A DNA stretch of 64,000 nucleotides from Propionibacterium sp. (GCA_012517405.1 JAAYVB010000024.1:1-64000), one strand, 5' to 3'. Positions 16,559-27,201 are shown, numbered from the stretch's first letter. Translations and numbers: made by a program. The notes: a model not told the origin generated them from the sequence alone.

Positions 16559-17320
16559 ATGCTCGACGACCTGGGCGCCCCGGTGGAGCTGCCGCGATCG
16601 CCGCGCCGTGTGGTCAGCCTGGTGCCGTCGCTCACCGAAGCGATCGCCGCGACCGTGCCCGGTGTGCTGGTGGGGGCCACCGACTGGTGCACCCATCCCG
16701 CCGATCTGGCGGTTGAACGGGTCCGCGGGACGAAGAATCCCGATCTTGCGAGGATCCGGGCGCTGGCGCCCGATCTGGTGATCGCCAACGAGGAGGAGAA
16801 CCGCAAGCTCGATGTCGAGCGGTTGCGAGCATCGGGGACCGAGGTCTGGGTCACGAAGATCGACAGCGTGGACGAGGCGTTCAGCAGTCTGGGACGGCTC
16901 TTCGGGGATGCTCTCGGGCTGGCCGAGCAGCCGGCCTGGCTTGCGCGGGCACGCGAAGTTTGGGACGCGCCGGCGGCTCGTCCGGGGCTGCGCGTCGCGG
17001 TGCCGATCTGGCGTGATCCGTGGATCTGGGTGGGTCGCCAGACCTATGCGGACGATCTCGTGCAGCGGCTGGGCTGGGCGAACGCCGCAGCCGACGGCGC
17101 GGGACGCTATCCGCACGCCGAGGTGGCGGACATCCTCGCTGCCGGAGGTGGCGTGGATGCGGTGCTGCTGCCCGACGAGCCCTATCCGTTCGGCCCGGAC
17201 GACGGGCCCGAGGCGTTTCCTGCGGGAACACGCACGGTGCCGGTGCCGGGACGGGCCCTGTTCTGGTACGGGCCGGCGATGATCGAGGCACGCGGTGTGC
17301 TGGAGTATCTGGTCGGCTGA
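16559..17320 (+). CDS. Helical-backbone metal-receptor (BtuF-like) protein without signal peptide
   Basis: 253 residues with the fold signature of cobalamin/iron-siderophore binding proteins: RVVSLVPSLTEAIAA, GATDWCTHP, KNPDLARIRALAPDLVIANEEENRK, and DPWIWVGRQTYADDLVQRLG. The start directly precedes the first strand, so there is no signal sequence or lipobox and the protein should be cytoplasmic. No permease or ATPase gene accompanies it. It may therefore bind a corrinoid or metal complex inside the cell; this is inference. Confidence 0.7.
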   Translation: MLDDLGAPVELPRSPRRVVSLVPSLTEAIAATVPGVLVGATDWCTHPADLAVERVRGTKNPDLARIRALAPDLVIANEEENRKLDVERLRASGTEVWVTKIDSVDEAFSSLGRLFGDALGLAEQPAWLARAREVWDAPAARPGLRVAVPIWRDPWIWVGRQTYADDLVQRLGWANAAADGAGRYPHAEVADILAAGGGVDAVLLPDEPYPFGPDDGPEAFPAGTRTVPVPGRALFWYGPAMIEARGVLEYLVG

Positions 17321-17418
17321 GCCTTGCCGGGGTACGTTCCTCGCGCCCCGCTGATCGCAGAGGCCACAGAGGCCACTCGCAGCGTCGGCACCGCGCCTGG
17401 CGCCGGGCCGGTGAGCGG

Positions 17419-18279
17419 CTAGAGCTGTACCTGACGTGAGCGTCCGGTGAGGCGGACCACCAGCCAGATCGTGCAGGCGATGGTGACGATGCAGAAGCTC
17501 GGCGGCAGGCTGAACATGGTGGCCACGACCAGCCCCGCCCACACCGACAGCAGATTGAGCACCAGAGCGAGCGCGATCGCCCGGCCGGGCCGCGGGGTGA
17601 GCATGATGGCGGTCGCCGCCGGGGTGACGACGAGCGCGAACAGCAGCAGAGTGCCCACCACCTGCACCGACATGGTCACGACCAGACCGAGCAGCACCAT
17701 GAACAGCACCGAAAGGGCCCGCACCGGAACCCTGCGGGAGCGCGCGACCCGCTCGTCCACCGAGGCGAACAGCAGCGGCCGGAAGACGGCGCAGACGACG
17801 GCAACGACCCCGACGAGGAATGCCGCAAAGACCACGAGCTCCTGCGGCGAGATGGCCAGCAGGTTGCCGAACAGCACGTTGGTCATCGTGGACGAGCTGC
17901 GGGTGGCCTGCGAGGAGAAGTAGAGGCCGAGGCCGACGGCGAAAGCGAGCACGGTGCCCGTCGCGACTTCACGATCCCCCGCGCGGCGTCCGAGTGCACC
18001 GATCACGATCGCGCCGCCGACGCAGAAGACTGCCAACCCGAGCGTGACCGGCAGCCCGAGCAGTACGGCCCCGGTGGCGCCCGGCAGTCCGATGTGGGCC
18101 AGCGCATGCGCGGCGAAGGCAGTGCCACGGACGACGACGAAGTAACCGATCACCCCGGCGGCGATCGCCACGAGCGTGCCTCCGATCAAGGCGTTGCGCA
18201 TGAAGGACGATGTCATCACCTGCCACCAGTCGGTCTGGAACTCAAGGCACACGAAGATCGATTCCATGATGGTGTTCAC
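17419..18279 (-). CDS. znuB: Zinc/manganese-type ABC transporter permease
   Basis: A polytopic ABC-3 family permease of 286 residues with eight or so membrane helices (NALIGGTLVAIAAGVIGYFVV, HALAHIGLPGATGAVLLG, GTLLLFALVVTPAATAIMLT). It would form the membrane channel for Zn2+ or Mn2+. The GTG at 18279 overlaps the ATPase stop by four bases; an ATG four codons later is an alternative. This is the only intact gene in the operon. The zinc assignment rests on the Zur-like box upstream. Confidence 0.85.
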   Translation of the reverse strand: MNTIMESIFVCLEFQTDWWQVMTSSFMRNALIGGTLVAIAAGVIGYFVVVRGTAFAAHALAHIGLPGATGAVLLGLPVTLGLAVFCVGGAIVIGALGRRAGDREVATGTVLAFAVGLGLYFSSQATRSSSTMTNVLFGNLLAISPQELVVFAAFLVGVVAVVCAVFRPLLFASVDERVARSRRVPVRALSVLFMVLLGLVVTMSVQVVGTLLLFALVVTPAATAIMLTPRPGRAIALALVLNLLSVWAGLVVATMFSLPPSFCIVTIACTIWLVVRLTGRSRQVQL

Positions 18280-19093
18280 TCTCCTCGGACGAACAGGTCG
18301 CCTTGAACGGTGCGGACGACGTGCAGAGGGGTGCCGTACAGGTGCGTGAGCAGCGCATCGTCGACGACGCCGTTGAGCGTGTCGTAGTGCGCGTGGCCGT
18401 CCAGGAGGTACACCGCTCCGTCGAGCACGCGAAGCAGAGGGTTGAGGTCGTGGGCCACCATGATGATGGTGACTCCGAGGGTGCTGTTGAGCCGGTCGAG
18501 CAGCGAGATCACCTCGCGCTGGTTGCGAAGGTCGAGATTCGCCAGCGGCTCGTCCAACAGCAGCAGTTTCGGCTCGCTGACCAGCGCCTGAGCGATGGCG
18601 ACGCGCTGCCGCTGCCCGCCCGACAACGTCGCGAGCCGATGGTCGATCATGTCGAAGGCATCGACGGCGCGCATCGTCTCCTCGATCCGCTTCCACTGCG
18701 CAGCGGTGGTGCGGCGGAACCCCCAGCTGGTGCCGGTCAGGCCCAGGGCGACCATGTCGCGTGCGCACAGGGCGCTGCCGGCGGCGGCGGTGCAGTCCTG
18801 AGGCACGTAGGCGATCGCGTCGGTCTCACCCGGCAGCTGCCCAAGGATCCGCACCGTGCCACTCGCTACCGGCAGCAGCCCCAGCAGCACCTCCAACAGA
18901 GTGGTCTTGCCCGAGCCGTTCGGGCCGATCACCGCGGTGAGAGTCCCGGCCGGAATCGTGAAGGTGCCCTGTGACCAGATGAGCCGGTCGTCGCGGACGA
19001 CGCTGACGTCGTCCAGCGCGACGGCCGGCTCGTCCTCCGTTGTGCGCTCGGCGGCCGGCCCGGCCTCAGAGGCGTGCTCCGCGGCCGGCTCAT
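18276..19093 (-). pseudogene. znuC: Zinc/manganese-type ABC transporter ATPase, frameshifted near the 5' end
   Basis: The frame from ~19090 to 18276 encodes a normal ABC ATPase: Walker A GPNGSGKT, signature LSGGQRQR, Walker B LLLLDEP and switch His in VAHDLNP. The natural start, the ATG at 19093 that overlaps the upstream stop (ATGA), is one base out of phase with it. The ABC frame itself has no ATG, GTG or TTG before the GTG inside Walker A at 18932, which would remove the first strands. The 818-base span is one short of a multiple of three. A one-base deletion between 18933 and 19093 is the simplest reading, whether a real mutation or a sequencing error. Confidence 0.75.
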
Positions 19094-19871
19094 TCTCGGT
19101 CGGTCTGCGTGTTCTTGTAGATCAGCACGTCGATCTGACCTTGTGTCACTGCGGTTTCGAACGCAGCGATGTCGGTCGGTGTCGGATCGGATTCGTTCGC
19201 AGCGGCCCGCGCAAAGCCCTCCGGTGTGGCATCGGTCAGGCCGACCGCTTGGGCCATGTAGTCGAAGATGCTCTCGGTTGCGGCGTAGTTCCGCCCGTTG
19301 GCGCCGGCCTTCAGCGTGGCGATCAGATTCTGGTAATCCTGCATGTCCTGCGTCCAGGCCGTGTGCTGCTCGGCGAAGTAGTCGCCAGCGTCGGGCGACA
19401 GCGTCGACAGCTCGTCGGTGACGGCCTGGGCGACATCGCTCACATACCGCGGCGAATACCACAGGCGCGGATTCGCGCCCTCGGCGGCGCCGACGACCTG
19501 CCGGCGTCGACCACCGCGGGCGAAGAGGCGGCATTCGAGGCCAGATCGGAAGCCCACAGGTCGTAGTCGGCGCCGTTGACCACGACCAGCTGCGCGGTGT
19601 CGAAAACGACCGCATCGGCTGAGGTCGGCTCGTAGTCGTGGGGATCGACCGAGGAACTTGCCAGGACGATGTGCACGGTTGCGCAGTCGCCGCCGAGATC
19701 CTGGACGATGTCGCCCCACTGGTCGACGCTCACGACGACATCCAGCGGAGTCGTCGGGCACGATCCTGTTGATGTCGGGGTGGAGGCCGGTGAAGAGCCG
19801 CTGCCGGCCGGCGAACATGCGGCGAGTGCGAGTGCCGCGGCAGGTCCGCGGGAACGGTGCAGATGCATCAT
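19090..19871 (-). pseudogene. znuA: Zinc ABC transporter substrate-binding lipoprotein, frameshifted
   Basis: The 5' half encodes a lipoprotein signal with lipobox LAAC, then DVVVSVDQWGDIVQDLGG, SSVDPHDYEPTSADA (His metal ligand) and LVVVNGADYDLW. The 3' half continues in another frame with VVGAAEGANPRLWYSPRYV (second His position replaced by Arg in NPRLWYS; NPHLWYS is usual) and the rest of the family. The frames join at about 19500/19501, where one base is missing between GG and CAG. The 782-base span is again one short of a multiple of three. Intact versions bind Zn2+ or Mn2+ outside the cell. Confidence 0.75.
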
Positions 19872-19926
19872 TTGCTCGGTTCTGGTGTCTGGCACGTGTG
19901 GTGCGGGGTTGAACATCCGATGGGAA

Positions 19927-19941
19927 TGATAACAGTTATCA
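19927..19941 (-). promoter_or_regulatory. Zur-like operator overlapping the zinc operon promoter
   Basis: TGATAAC-A-GTTATCA is a perfect 7-1-7 palindrome, the geometry of Fur/Zur boxes. On the minus strand it contains a TATCAT -10-like hexamer, so a bound repressor would block RNA polymerase. It lies ~55 bases upstream of the znuA-like start. Confidence 0.65.
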
Positions 19942-20052
19942 AAGCGCCGCCTGCGCGGTCTCAGTCCGGGGGCGCCGAGGCGAAAAGCAGAAAAGAAGCA
20001 GAAAGAAGAGCCCCCGGCCGGTTCCCCGGCTGAGAGCTCTCACTTCGACTGG

Positions 20053-20125
20053 CGCACTCGGAGGGACTCGAACCCCCAACCTTCTGATCCGTAGTCAGAT
20101 GCTCTATCCATTAAGCTACGAGTGC
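20053..20125 (-). tRNA. tRNA-Arg (anticodon ACG)
   Basis: 73 bases with acceptor GCACTCG/CGAGTGC, anticodon stem TCTGA/TCAGA with loop CTACGGA (anticodon ACG), and T loop GGTTCGAGTCC. A34 is the target of TadA, encoded at 9306-9743. Discriminator G; CCA not encoded. Confidence 0.95.
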
Positions 20126-20295
20126 TGGGCGCTTACGCGATTAGTTACTTTAGCGCACGGCCGGCACTAGACCCAAATGCTGCCGCCACCGATGGCCAAT
20201 GGCCGACCCGGGCAGATCCTCCGGGAGCATCATCGGACTCAACCTCGACTGCCGGCCACCAGCCGACCATCCGAACCCACCGCCCCGAAAGCAAG

Positions 20296-20330
20296 TAGCC
20301 CCGAACCTACGAGCCGTAGATTCGGGGCTA
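20296..20330 (-). terminator. Terminator downstream of tRNA-Ser(GCT)
   Basis: TAGCCCCGAA/TTCGGGGCTA plus an inner CTACG/CGTAG stem form a long hairpin with a short loop, 25 bases after the tRNA on its strand. Confidence 0.75.
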
Positions 20331-20354
20331 TTGCGATGTCCTGCAACATCACGG

Positions 20355-20444
20355 CGGAGGTGGCGGGATTTGAACCCGCGATGGGGTTGAGCCCCAAACC
20401 CGCTTAGCAGGCGGGCGCCATAGACCGGACTAGGCGACACCTCC
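20355..20444 (-). tRNA. tRNA-Ser (anticodon GCT)
   Basis: 90 bases, class II. Acceptor GGAGGTG/CACCTCC, anticodon stem CCCGC/GCGGG with loop CTGCTAA (anticodon GCT), long variable arm, and T loop GGTTCAAATCC. Discriminator G; CCA not encoded. Confidence 0.95.
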
Positions 20445-20663
20445 AAGCCTTCTGGACGCACACGCTCCATCCAGGCGACTGTCCAAGGCTAGCGACAACC
20501 GAACGCTTCCGCAAAGAGCCGGTCGTAGCCGACTTCGGCAAGCCCAGACGGGTACGCGTCCGGCTGAGGTTTCGGCCTCTGGTGGGATGTCCATCTTCCT
20601 GGGGCGGGTTACCCTTCGATAAGGTTATGTGCACGAACCCTCAGCAAGAAGGGAAGTCTGATC

Positions 20664-22571
20664 TTGCCGCTGCCGAGTGACGACGGCCGGCGGGCAACCC
20701 CAGCACGACGCGGATATTCCGAAGAAGCGCGGGATCCCGCCGAGACCAAGCCTGTGGAGAGTCAGCCGGGGGACGCCTACGGGCACGCTCGACGTGGTGT
20801 CGACCCCGCAACAGCCCCCTCAGCCCAAGGTGCGCAGCGCGTTCAACGCGACGCCTACATCGCTGGGGACTTGCGAACTCCCGGTTCGGACGACCTGGCC
20901 GGCGACACCCCCCAGCGAGCTGGCGGCACTTACGGTGCCACCGGTGCCCCGCCGCCACGGACTTCGTCCGCACCCACGACGTCGGCGCCCAAGCCGGACC
21001 GGCGCTTCCGCGGGGCCATCATCCGTACCATCGGCAGCACGATCGTCCCCGGTCTCGGCATGCTCGGCACCCGCGCTCACCGGCTCGGTGTGCTACTGCT
21101 CACCTTGATCGTTGCCGCAGCCGTGGTGCTCGGGGTCATGGTCTTTCGCGATCCCGTGCTCGCCGCTGGAAGCGCATTGCAGACCGGCTGGATGCGGACG
21201 ATCGCCTTCGCGCTGATAGCCGTCGCCGTGATCTGGGTCTCGATCATCATCGGCACCTACCTGATCTCGCGCCCGCGCCGATTGACCGCAAGACAGCGCA
21301 CCCTCGGTGCTGTGGTGGTTGGGCTGCTCACCTTCATCGTGAGCGCTCCGCTGGCTGTCGCTTCGGCATATTCGTTCGAGACCGCGCGACTGTCGAGCGA
21401 CCTGTTCGGCTCGGAGAGCAACTCCCAATCGCAGACCCGGCCCACGCTGGAGAAGAACGACCCCTGGGCCGACAAGGACAGGGTCAATATTCTGCTGCTG
21501 GGTGGCGACTCCGGCGAGGGACGCGAGTCCGATCTCGGTGTGCGGACCGACACCATGATGATGGCCTCGATCGACACCAAAACCGGCGCGACTCTGCTCA
21601 TCCAGTTGCCGCGCAACCTGCAGTACCCGATATTCGCCGCGGATTCGCCGTTGGCCTCGGTCTTCCCGTACGGCTTCGACGACGGCGCAGAGGCTTTTCT
21701 CAGCTCGGTCTGGCAGGACGCCCCCACGATGTACCCCGAACTGTTCGAGAACACCGACTACCCCGGCGCGGACGCGTTGAAGTGGGCCTTCGAAGGCATC
21801 ACGGCTTTGAAGGTCGACTACTTCGTCCTGGTGAATATCGACGGGTTGGTGAATCTCATCGACGCGATGGGTGGGGTCACCGTGAACGTGAACTACCCCA
21901 TCGCCAAGGGCGGCAGCACATCGGACTACAACTGCGGCGAGAGCGGCTGGATACCTGAAGGCCCGAGTCAGCATCTCAACGGCACGGACGCCATGTGGTA
22001 CGCGCGCAGCCGCTGCAACTCCCCCGGCGGCGACTTCGGGCGCATGCAACGCCAGTCCTGCCTGGTGCAGGCCGTCATCGACCAGGCCGACCCCGCGACG
22101 ATGCTCACTCGCTACGAGGACATCGCCCAAGCGGCTGGCGAGATGGTCTCCACCGACATCCCGCAGGAGCATCTGTCGGCGATCGTTGATCTAGCCGGAC
22201 GTGTCCAGCGTAGTGGCGTGGTGAACCGCATCTCATTCGTGGACGATGGCACCGGCTGGTACAGCTCCGCCTACCCCGATTTCAACCGAATGCAGGAGGA
22301 GATCGCGGCTGCGATCACCTCCACTCAGGAGCAGGCCGAGGCCAAGAACGCGCCGCAGCCCGAGACTCCGACCACGGAACCGACGAGCGCCGAGGCGCCG
22401 GTCACCGAGCAACCGACCGATACCGCGACCGGGAACACCAGCGGTCAGGCGGAGGACATCGCCGATGCCTGCGCCTACCAGCATCAAGAGCCCGAAGGCG
22501 ACTGGTACATCCCCGACACCGTCCCGGTCTACACTCCGCCGGAATCCGAACCCGCCGAGACCAGCCGCTGA
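20664..22571 (+). CDS. LytR-CpsA-Psr (LCP) family cell-wall glycopolymer ligase
   Basis: 635 residues. A ~110-residue disordered cytoplasmic N-terminus is followed by three or so membrane helices (residues ~130-245). The LCP domain lies at ~270-540: RVNILLLGGDSGEG, VRTDTMMMASID, IQLPRNLQ, and the Arg/Asp cluster WYARSRCNSPGGDFGRMQRQ. A Pro/Thr/Glu-rich tail ends the protein. LCP enzymes transfer polymers such as arabinogalactan or teichoic acids from lipid carriers to peptidoglycan. The first start is TTG at 20664 with GAAGGGA about 9 bases upstream. Confidence 0.92.
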   Translation: MPLPSDDGRRATPARRGYSEEARDPAETKPVESQPGDAYGHARRGVDPATAPSAQGAQRVQRDAYIAGDLRTPGSDDLAGDTPQRAGGTYGATGAPPPRTSSAPTTSAPKPDRRFRGAIIRTIGSTIVPGLGMLGTRAHRLGVLLLTLIVAAAVVLGVMVFRDPVLAAGSALQTGWMRTIAFALIAVAVIWVSIIIGTYLISRPRRLTARQRTLGAVVVGLLTFIVSAPLAVASAYSFETARLSSDLFGSESNSQSQTRPTLEKNDPWADKDRVNILLLGGDSGEGRESDLGVRTDTMMMASIDTKTGATLLIQLPRNLQYPIFAADSPLASVFPYGFDDGAEAFLSSVWQDAPTMYPELFENTDYPGADALKWAFEGITALKVDYFVLVNIDGLVNLIDAMGGVTVNVNYPIAKGGSTSDYNCGESGWIPEGPSQHLNGTDAMWYARSRCNSPGGDFGRMQRQSCLVQAVIDQADPATMLTRYEDIAQAAGEMVSTDIPQEHLSAIVDLAGRVQRSGVVNRISFVDDGTGWYSSAYPDFNRMQEEIAAAITSTQEQAEAKNAPQPETPTTEPTSAEAPVTEQPTDTATGNTSGQAEDIADACAYQHQEPEGDWYIPDTVPVYTPPESEPAETSR

Positions 22572-22576
22572 CCACC

Positions 22577-22600
22577 CCGGTCGGGTGATCACCCGACCGG
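22577..22600. terminator. Perfect 24-base palindrome between convergent genes
   Basis: CCGGTCGGGTGA joins its exact complement TCACCCGACCGG with no loop, six bases after the LCP stop. It can serve as a terminator in either direction. Confidence 0.7.
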
Positions 22601-22724
22601 CCGAATCACCCGGGGCCGGGCCACGTGGCTGGGACCTGCAGCCGGCCTCTATGCCTTGGCTGCGGCAGCCTCGGGCCAGAACCCGCCGTCGCAAGCCGAG
22701 CGCATCCAGTTTCCTGTCTCGTGT

Positions 22725-23192
22725 TCAGCGACCGTGATTGGCCAACCGGGACGACAGGTCGGCAGTGAGCGCCTTCATCTGATCGTCCGCGATGCCGCCG
22801 GGCGCCTGAATGAAGGTGCGCTCGATATGTCCCTGGCCGATCACCAGCCGGGCGCCATCGGGGGTGGCCGAGACCGAGTCCACGTCGATCCAGGCACCGG
22901 ACTTGTGGTAGCCGGGCCCACTCACCTCGAACCCGTCGGGGCTCAGCACCACATAGAGGGTCCGATTGGACACGAAGGTGAGGGCGGCGATCCCGAGCCC
23001 GAGTCCGGCCACCGCCAGCACGGCGCCGATCACCACGAGCGCCACGTTGGCGGCCTCACCGGCCAATCCCGTCCACAGCGCCACGACGCCGGCGATCAAC
23101 AGGCAGGCCGCAATGGCCCAGGCCCGCACGGGATTGCGTGGTTTCAGGGCATAGTGGCTGGTGTGCTCGTTGCCAGAAGCGGCTTGAGTCAT
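22725..23192 (-). CDS. Small two-helix membrane protein, unknown
   Basis: 155 residues from the ATG at 23192, which has AAGGAGA 8 bases upstream. Two membrane helices at ~24-41 and ~50-72 are followed by a beta-rich soluble part (LYVVLSPDGFEVSG, WIDVDSVSATPDGARLVIG). This plan, two helices then a PH-like domain, matches the protein at 16066, though sequence similarity is slight. Function unknown. It lies directly downstream of tRNA-Ser(TGA). Confidence 0.65.
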   Translation of the reverse strand: MTQAASGNEHTSHYALKPRNPVRAWAIAACLLIAGVVALWTGLAGEAANVALVVIGAVLAVAGLGLGIAALTFVSNRTLYVVLSPDGFEVSGPGYHKSGAWIDVDSVSATPDGARLVIGQGHIERTFIQAPGGIADDQMKALTADLSSRLANHGR

Positions 23193-23236
23193 GGAGGGTG
23201 TCTCCTTCCGCTGCGCACCCGCGTGGCTGGGTAGGG

Positions 23237-23319
23237 CGGCGAGAGTGGGATTCGAACCCACGGAGGTTTCCCTCGGCCGCTTTCAAGGCGGCTGCACTCG
23301 TCCACTATGCGATCTCGCC
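23237..23319 (-). tRNA. tRNA-Ser (anticodon TGA)
   Basis: 83 bases, class II. Acceptor GGCGAGA/TCTCGCC, anticodon stem GCCGC/GCGGC with loop CTTGAAA (anticodon TGA), long variable arm CCGAGGGAAACCTCCG, and T loop GGTTCGAATCC. Discriminator G; CCA not encoded. Confidence 0.95.
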
Positions 23320-23376
23320 CGAGGCAAAACCATGGTAGCCCACCACGCGCCCCGGCTCAGATGGCAGGCTGGGGAT

Positions 23377-24345
23377 ATGCATGCGATCACACTCGATGGT
23401 TTCGGCGGACCGGAGAAGATGCGCTGGACCGAGGTGCCCGATCTGCACCCCGGACGAGGTGAGGTGCGCATCCGCACCACCGCGGTCGGTGTCAACCGGG
23501 CGGACCTGCTGCAACGGCAGGGGTTCTATCCGCCGCCGGCCGGCGCGTCCGAGATCCTGGGGCTGGAGTGCTCCGGCGTGATCGACGAGATCGGCGAAGG
23601 CGTTGAGGACTGGCAGATCGGCGACCAGGCGGTGGCATTGCTTTCCGGTGGTGGCTATGCCGAGCAGGTCGTGGTGCCGGCAGGTCAGGCGATCCGCCCG
23701 CCCACCGGGATCGATCTGATCAGCGCTGCCGGACTCATCGAGGTCGCGGCGACCGTGCTGTCGAACCTCGACCGGGTCCACCTCAGCAGCGGCGAATGGT
23801 TCTTGGTGCACGGCGGCGCCGGAGGCATCGGGACCTTCGCCATCCAGTACGCGCGGGCGCTGGGCGCTCACGTTGCGACCACGGCGTCGGCGGCCAAGCT
23901 CGCGCACTGCCGCAAGCTGGGCGCCGAGATCGTCATCGACTATTCCGACGACTGGCTGACCCAGCTGATGATGGCCACCTCGGACCGCGGGGTGGACGTC
24001 ATTCTCGACATCATCGGCGCCAAGTACCTGGCCGACAACCTCTCAGCGCTGCGCGACGACGGACGCCTGGTCATCATCGGCATGCAGAAGGGCACCAAGG
24101 CCGAGCTGAACATCGCCAAGCTGCTCAACAAGCGCGGCACGATCACGGCAACCAGCCTGCGGGGGCGTCCGGCAGCCCAGAAGGCGGCGATCTGTCAGCA
24201 GGTGGCCGAGCGGGTCTGGCCGATGGTCGCCTCGGGCCAGATCGGCCTGGCGCCCGAGACTCGCGTCCCGCTTCCCGACGCCGAGGAGGCGCACCGGCTG
24301 CTCGCGTCCGGCGACATCATCGGCAAGGTGATCCTGACCGCCTGA
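23377..24345 (+). CDS. NAD(P)H-quinone oxidoreductase, zinc-free MDR family (PIG3-like)
   Basis: 322 residues. The opening MHAITLDGFGGPEKM.W, GVNRADLLQRQGFYPPP, ILGLECSGVIDEIGEGV and the nucleotide site WFLVHGGAGGIGTFAIQYARALGA identify the quinone-oxidoreductase branch of medium-chain dehydrogenases. Zinc-binding Cys residues are absent. LVIIGMQKGTKAELN and a TSLRGRP stretch fit the PIG3-type subgroup. It probably reduces quinones with NADPH. The first ATG of the conserved region was chosen; a longer frame runs across the tRNA gene and cannot be real. Confidence 0.88.
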   Translation: MHAITLDGFGGPEKMRWTEVPDLHPGRGEVRIRTTAVGVNRADLLQRQGFYPPPAGASEILGLECSGVIDEIGEGVEDWQIGDQAVALLSGGGYAEQVVVPAGQAIRPPTGIDLISAAGLIEVAATVLSNLDRVHLSSGEWFLVHGGAGGIGTFAIQYARALGAHVATTASAAKLAHCRKLGAEIVIDYSDDWLTQLMMATSDRGVDVILDIIGAKYLADNLSALRDDGRLVIIGMQKGTKAELNIAKLLNKRGTITATSLRGRPAAQKAAICQQVAERVWPMVASGQIGLAPETRVPLPDAEEAHRLLASGDIIGKVILTA

Positions 24346-24393
24346 GCCGATGATCTGAACGACCGCTCGACGGACTCCCCGGATCGCCAGCCG

Positions 24394-25909
<1,516 letters not shown>

Positions 25910-25985
25910 CCCCGCCCCCGCCCGCCCCCGGCCGCCGGCCCGGTCCCGGCCCCCGGCCCCCGGCCGGTCCCGACACTGCTCCCGC
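25910..25985. repeat. C-rich low-complexity tract
   Basis: Right after the argG stop, ~75 bases consist almost only of C and G with runs of CCCCCG and CCGGCC on the plus strand. It could slow polymerase or form G-quadruplexes on the minus strand. Confidence 0.7.
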
Positions 25986-25990
25986 GCCAG

Positions 25991-26034
25991 AAATCAGAAG
26001 ATGCGCCCGATATATCGGGCGCATCTTCTGATTT
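25991..26034. terminator. Perfect 44-base palindrome between argG and a convergent dehydrogenase gene
   Basis: Two 22-base arms (AAATCAGAAGATGCGCCCGATA core) are exact complements with no loop. A further CGCGCC/GGCGCG pair flanks them. AAA and TTT lie at the ends. Works as a terminator for both convergent genes. Confidence 0.85.
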
Positions 26035-26058
26035 GGGGCGCGGGAAGTGGGCAGCGGG

Positions 26059-27006
26059 TCAGATGACCGGCGTGGGGAGCTCCTTGCCGGCGAAGTGGGC
26101 GGCGAGGTTGTCGCGCATCAGCTGGCCCATGGCCTTGCGGGTTTCCACGGTTCCGGACGCCTGGTGCGGCGACAGCAGGACATTGTCCAACGCCACGAAA
26201 CGCGGGTTGATCTCGGGCTCGTTGTCGAAGACGTCCAGTGCGGCCGAGCCGAGCTTGCCGGACTCGAGCGCATCCAGCAGCGCTTCCTCGTCCACATTGG
26301 AGGCGCGCGACACATTGATGAGCACGCCATCGGGACCGACCGCCTCGATGACGTCCTTGTTCACGATGTGACGAGTCTCGGCGGAAGCGGCCAAGGTCAC
26401 GAAGAAGAACTCGGAACGCTCGGCCAAGGCCACCGGATCGGCGATGAACTCCCAGTCGGGTGCGTAGTCCTTCGCCGAGATGTCGCTGTAGGCGATGTCC
26501 ATGTTGAAGCCGGCCAACCGCTTGGCGACCTCGAAGCCGATGCGTCCAAGACCCAGAACGCCCGCCTTCTTTCCGGTCACCTTGCGCTGCAGCGGGTAGA
26601 AGCCCTTGGCGGCCCAGTTGCCGCTGCGGGCCCAGGCCTCTGCACCGACGATGCCGCGCGCCTGGGCAAGTGCCAGGGCAACACCCAGGTCGGCCACGTC
26701 GTCGGTCAGCACACCAGGAGTATTGGTGACGCGGATGCCACGAGCACGGCAGGCGTCCAGGTCAACGGCGTCGAATCCGACTCCGGAGATGCAAATGATC
26801 TCCAAGTTGGGCAGCGCGGCAATGAGCTCCGTGCTCGCGCCGAGTTCCCCGCGAGTAACGACAGCGCGAATCTTCGGGCCTACCTCGGCCAGCAGCGCTG
26901 CCTTGTCGGGGGCCTCGAAGTACTTGTGCACCACGAAAGACTCTTCGAGCGGTACCTGATCCCATTCCGGGTAGGGGCCGATCTGCAAGATCTCGGGCTT
27001 GGTCAT
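26059..27006 (-). CDS. D-isomer-specific 2-hydroxyacid dehydrogenase (glyoxylate/hydroxypyruvate reductase type)
   Basis: 315 residues. Family signs: ICISGVGFDAVDLDACRARGIRVTNTPGVLTDDVADL, nucleotide site GVLGLGRIGFEVAKRL, catalytic Arg in NVSRASNVDEEAL, Glu in DVFDNEPEIN, and His in LLSPHQASGTVETR. It should reduce a 2-keto acid such as glyoxylate, hydroxypyruvate or a phenylpyruvate with NAD(P)H; the substrate is not clear. ATG with GGAGG 4 bases upstream. Confidence 0.88.
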   Translation of the reverse strand: MTKPEILQIGPYPEWDQVPLEESFVVHKYFEAPDKAALLAEVGPKIRAVVTRGELGASTELIAALPNLEIICISGVGFDAVDLDACRARGIRVTNTPGVLTDDVADLGVALALAQARGIVGAEAWARSGNWAAKGFYPLQRKVTGKKAGVLGLGRIGFEVAKRLAGFNMDIAYSDISAKDYAPDWEFIADPVALAERSEFFFVTLAASAETRHIVNKDVIEAVGPDGVLINVSRASNVDEEALLDALESGKLGSAALDVFDNEPEINPRFVALDNVLLSPHQASGTVETRKAMGQLMRDNLAAHFAGKELPTPVI

Positions 27007-27189
27007 AGATCCTCCGAAAAACTGGGCGCCGTTGCAGGCAGGGTTCCCCTGGCAGCTTTGGCGGTGAAGGTGAACGTGTGCGCCTTCAATTTATCCTGCG
27101 CAAACCCCTGCTGTCATGGCTGTTGGCGCCAATTGCCATGACAAAAGGGCCCGTGATCACCCACTCGCCGCTTTCGGTAGTCGCAGGAC

Positions 27190-27195
27190 TAAATT
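27190..27195 (+). promoter_or_regulatory. -10 hexamer TAAATT of a leaderless promoter (sir2)
   Basis: TAAATT, 6 bases, then the GTG of the Sir2 gene; no Shine-Dalgarno sequence. Confidence 0.55.
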
Positions 27196-27201
27196 CGAAG
27201 T

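Noticed and set aside
18280-18768. N-terminal extension of the znuB frame to 18768
   Set aside because: It overlaps the ATPase body in another frame and reads as Arg/Ala/His-rich nonsense.
18932-19093. Programmed frameshifting as an explanation for the znuC phase change
   Set aside because: No slippery heptamer or downstream pseudoknot is visible, and the neighbouring gene has a similar lesion, so deletion or sequencing error is simpler.
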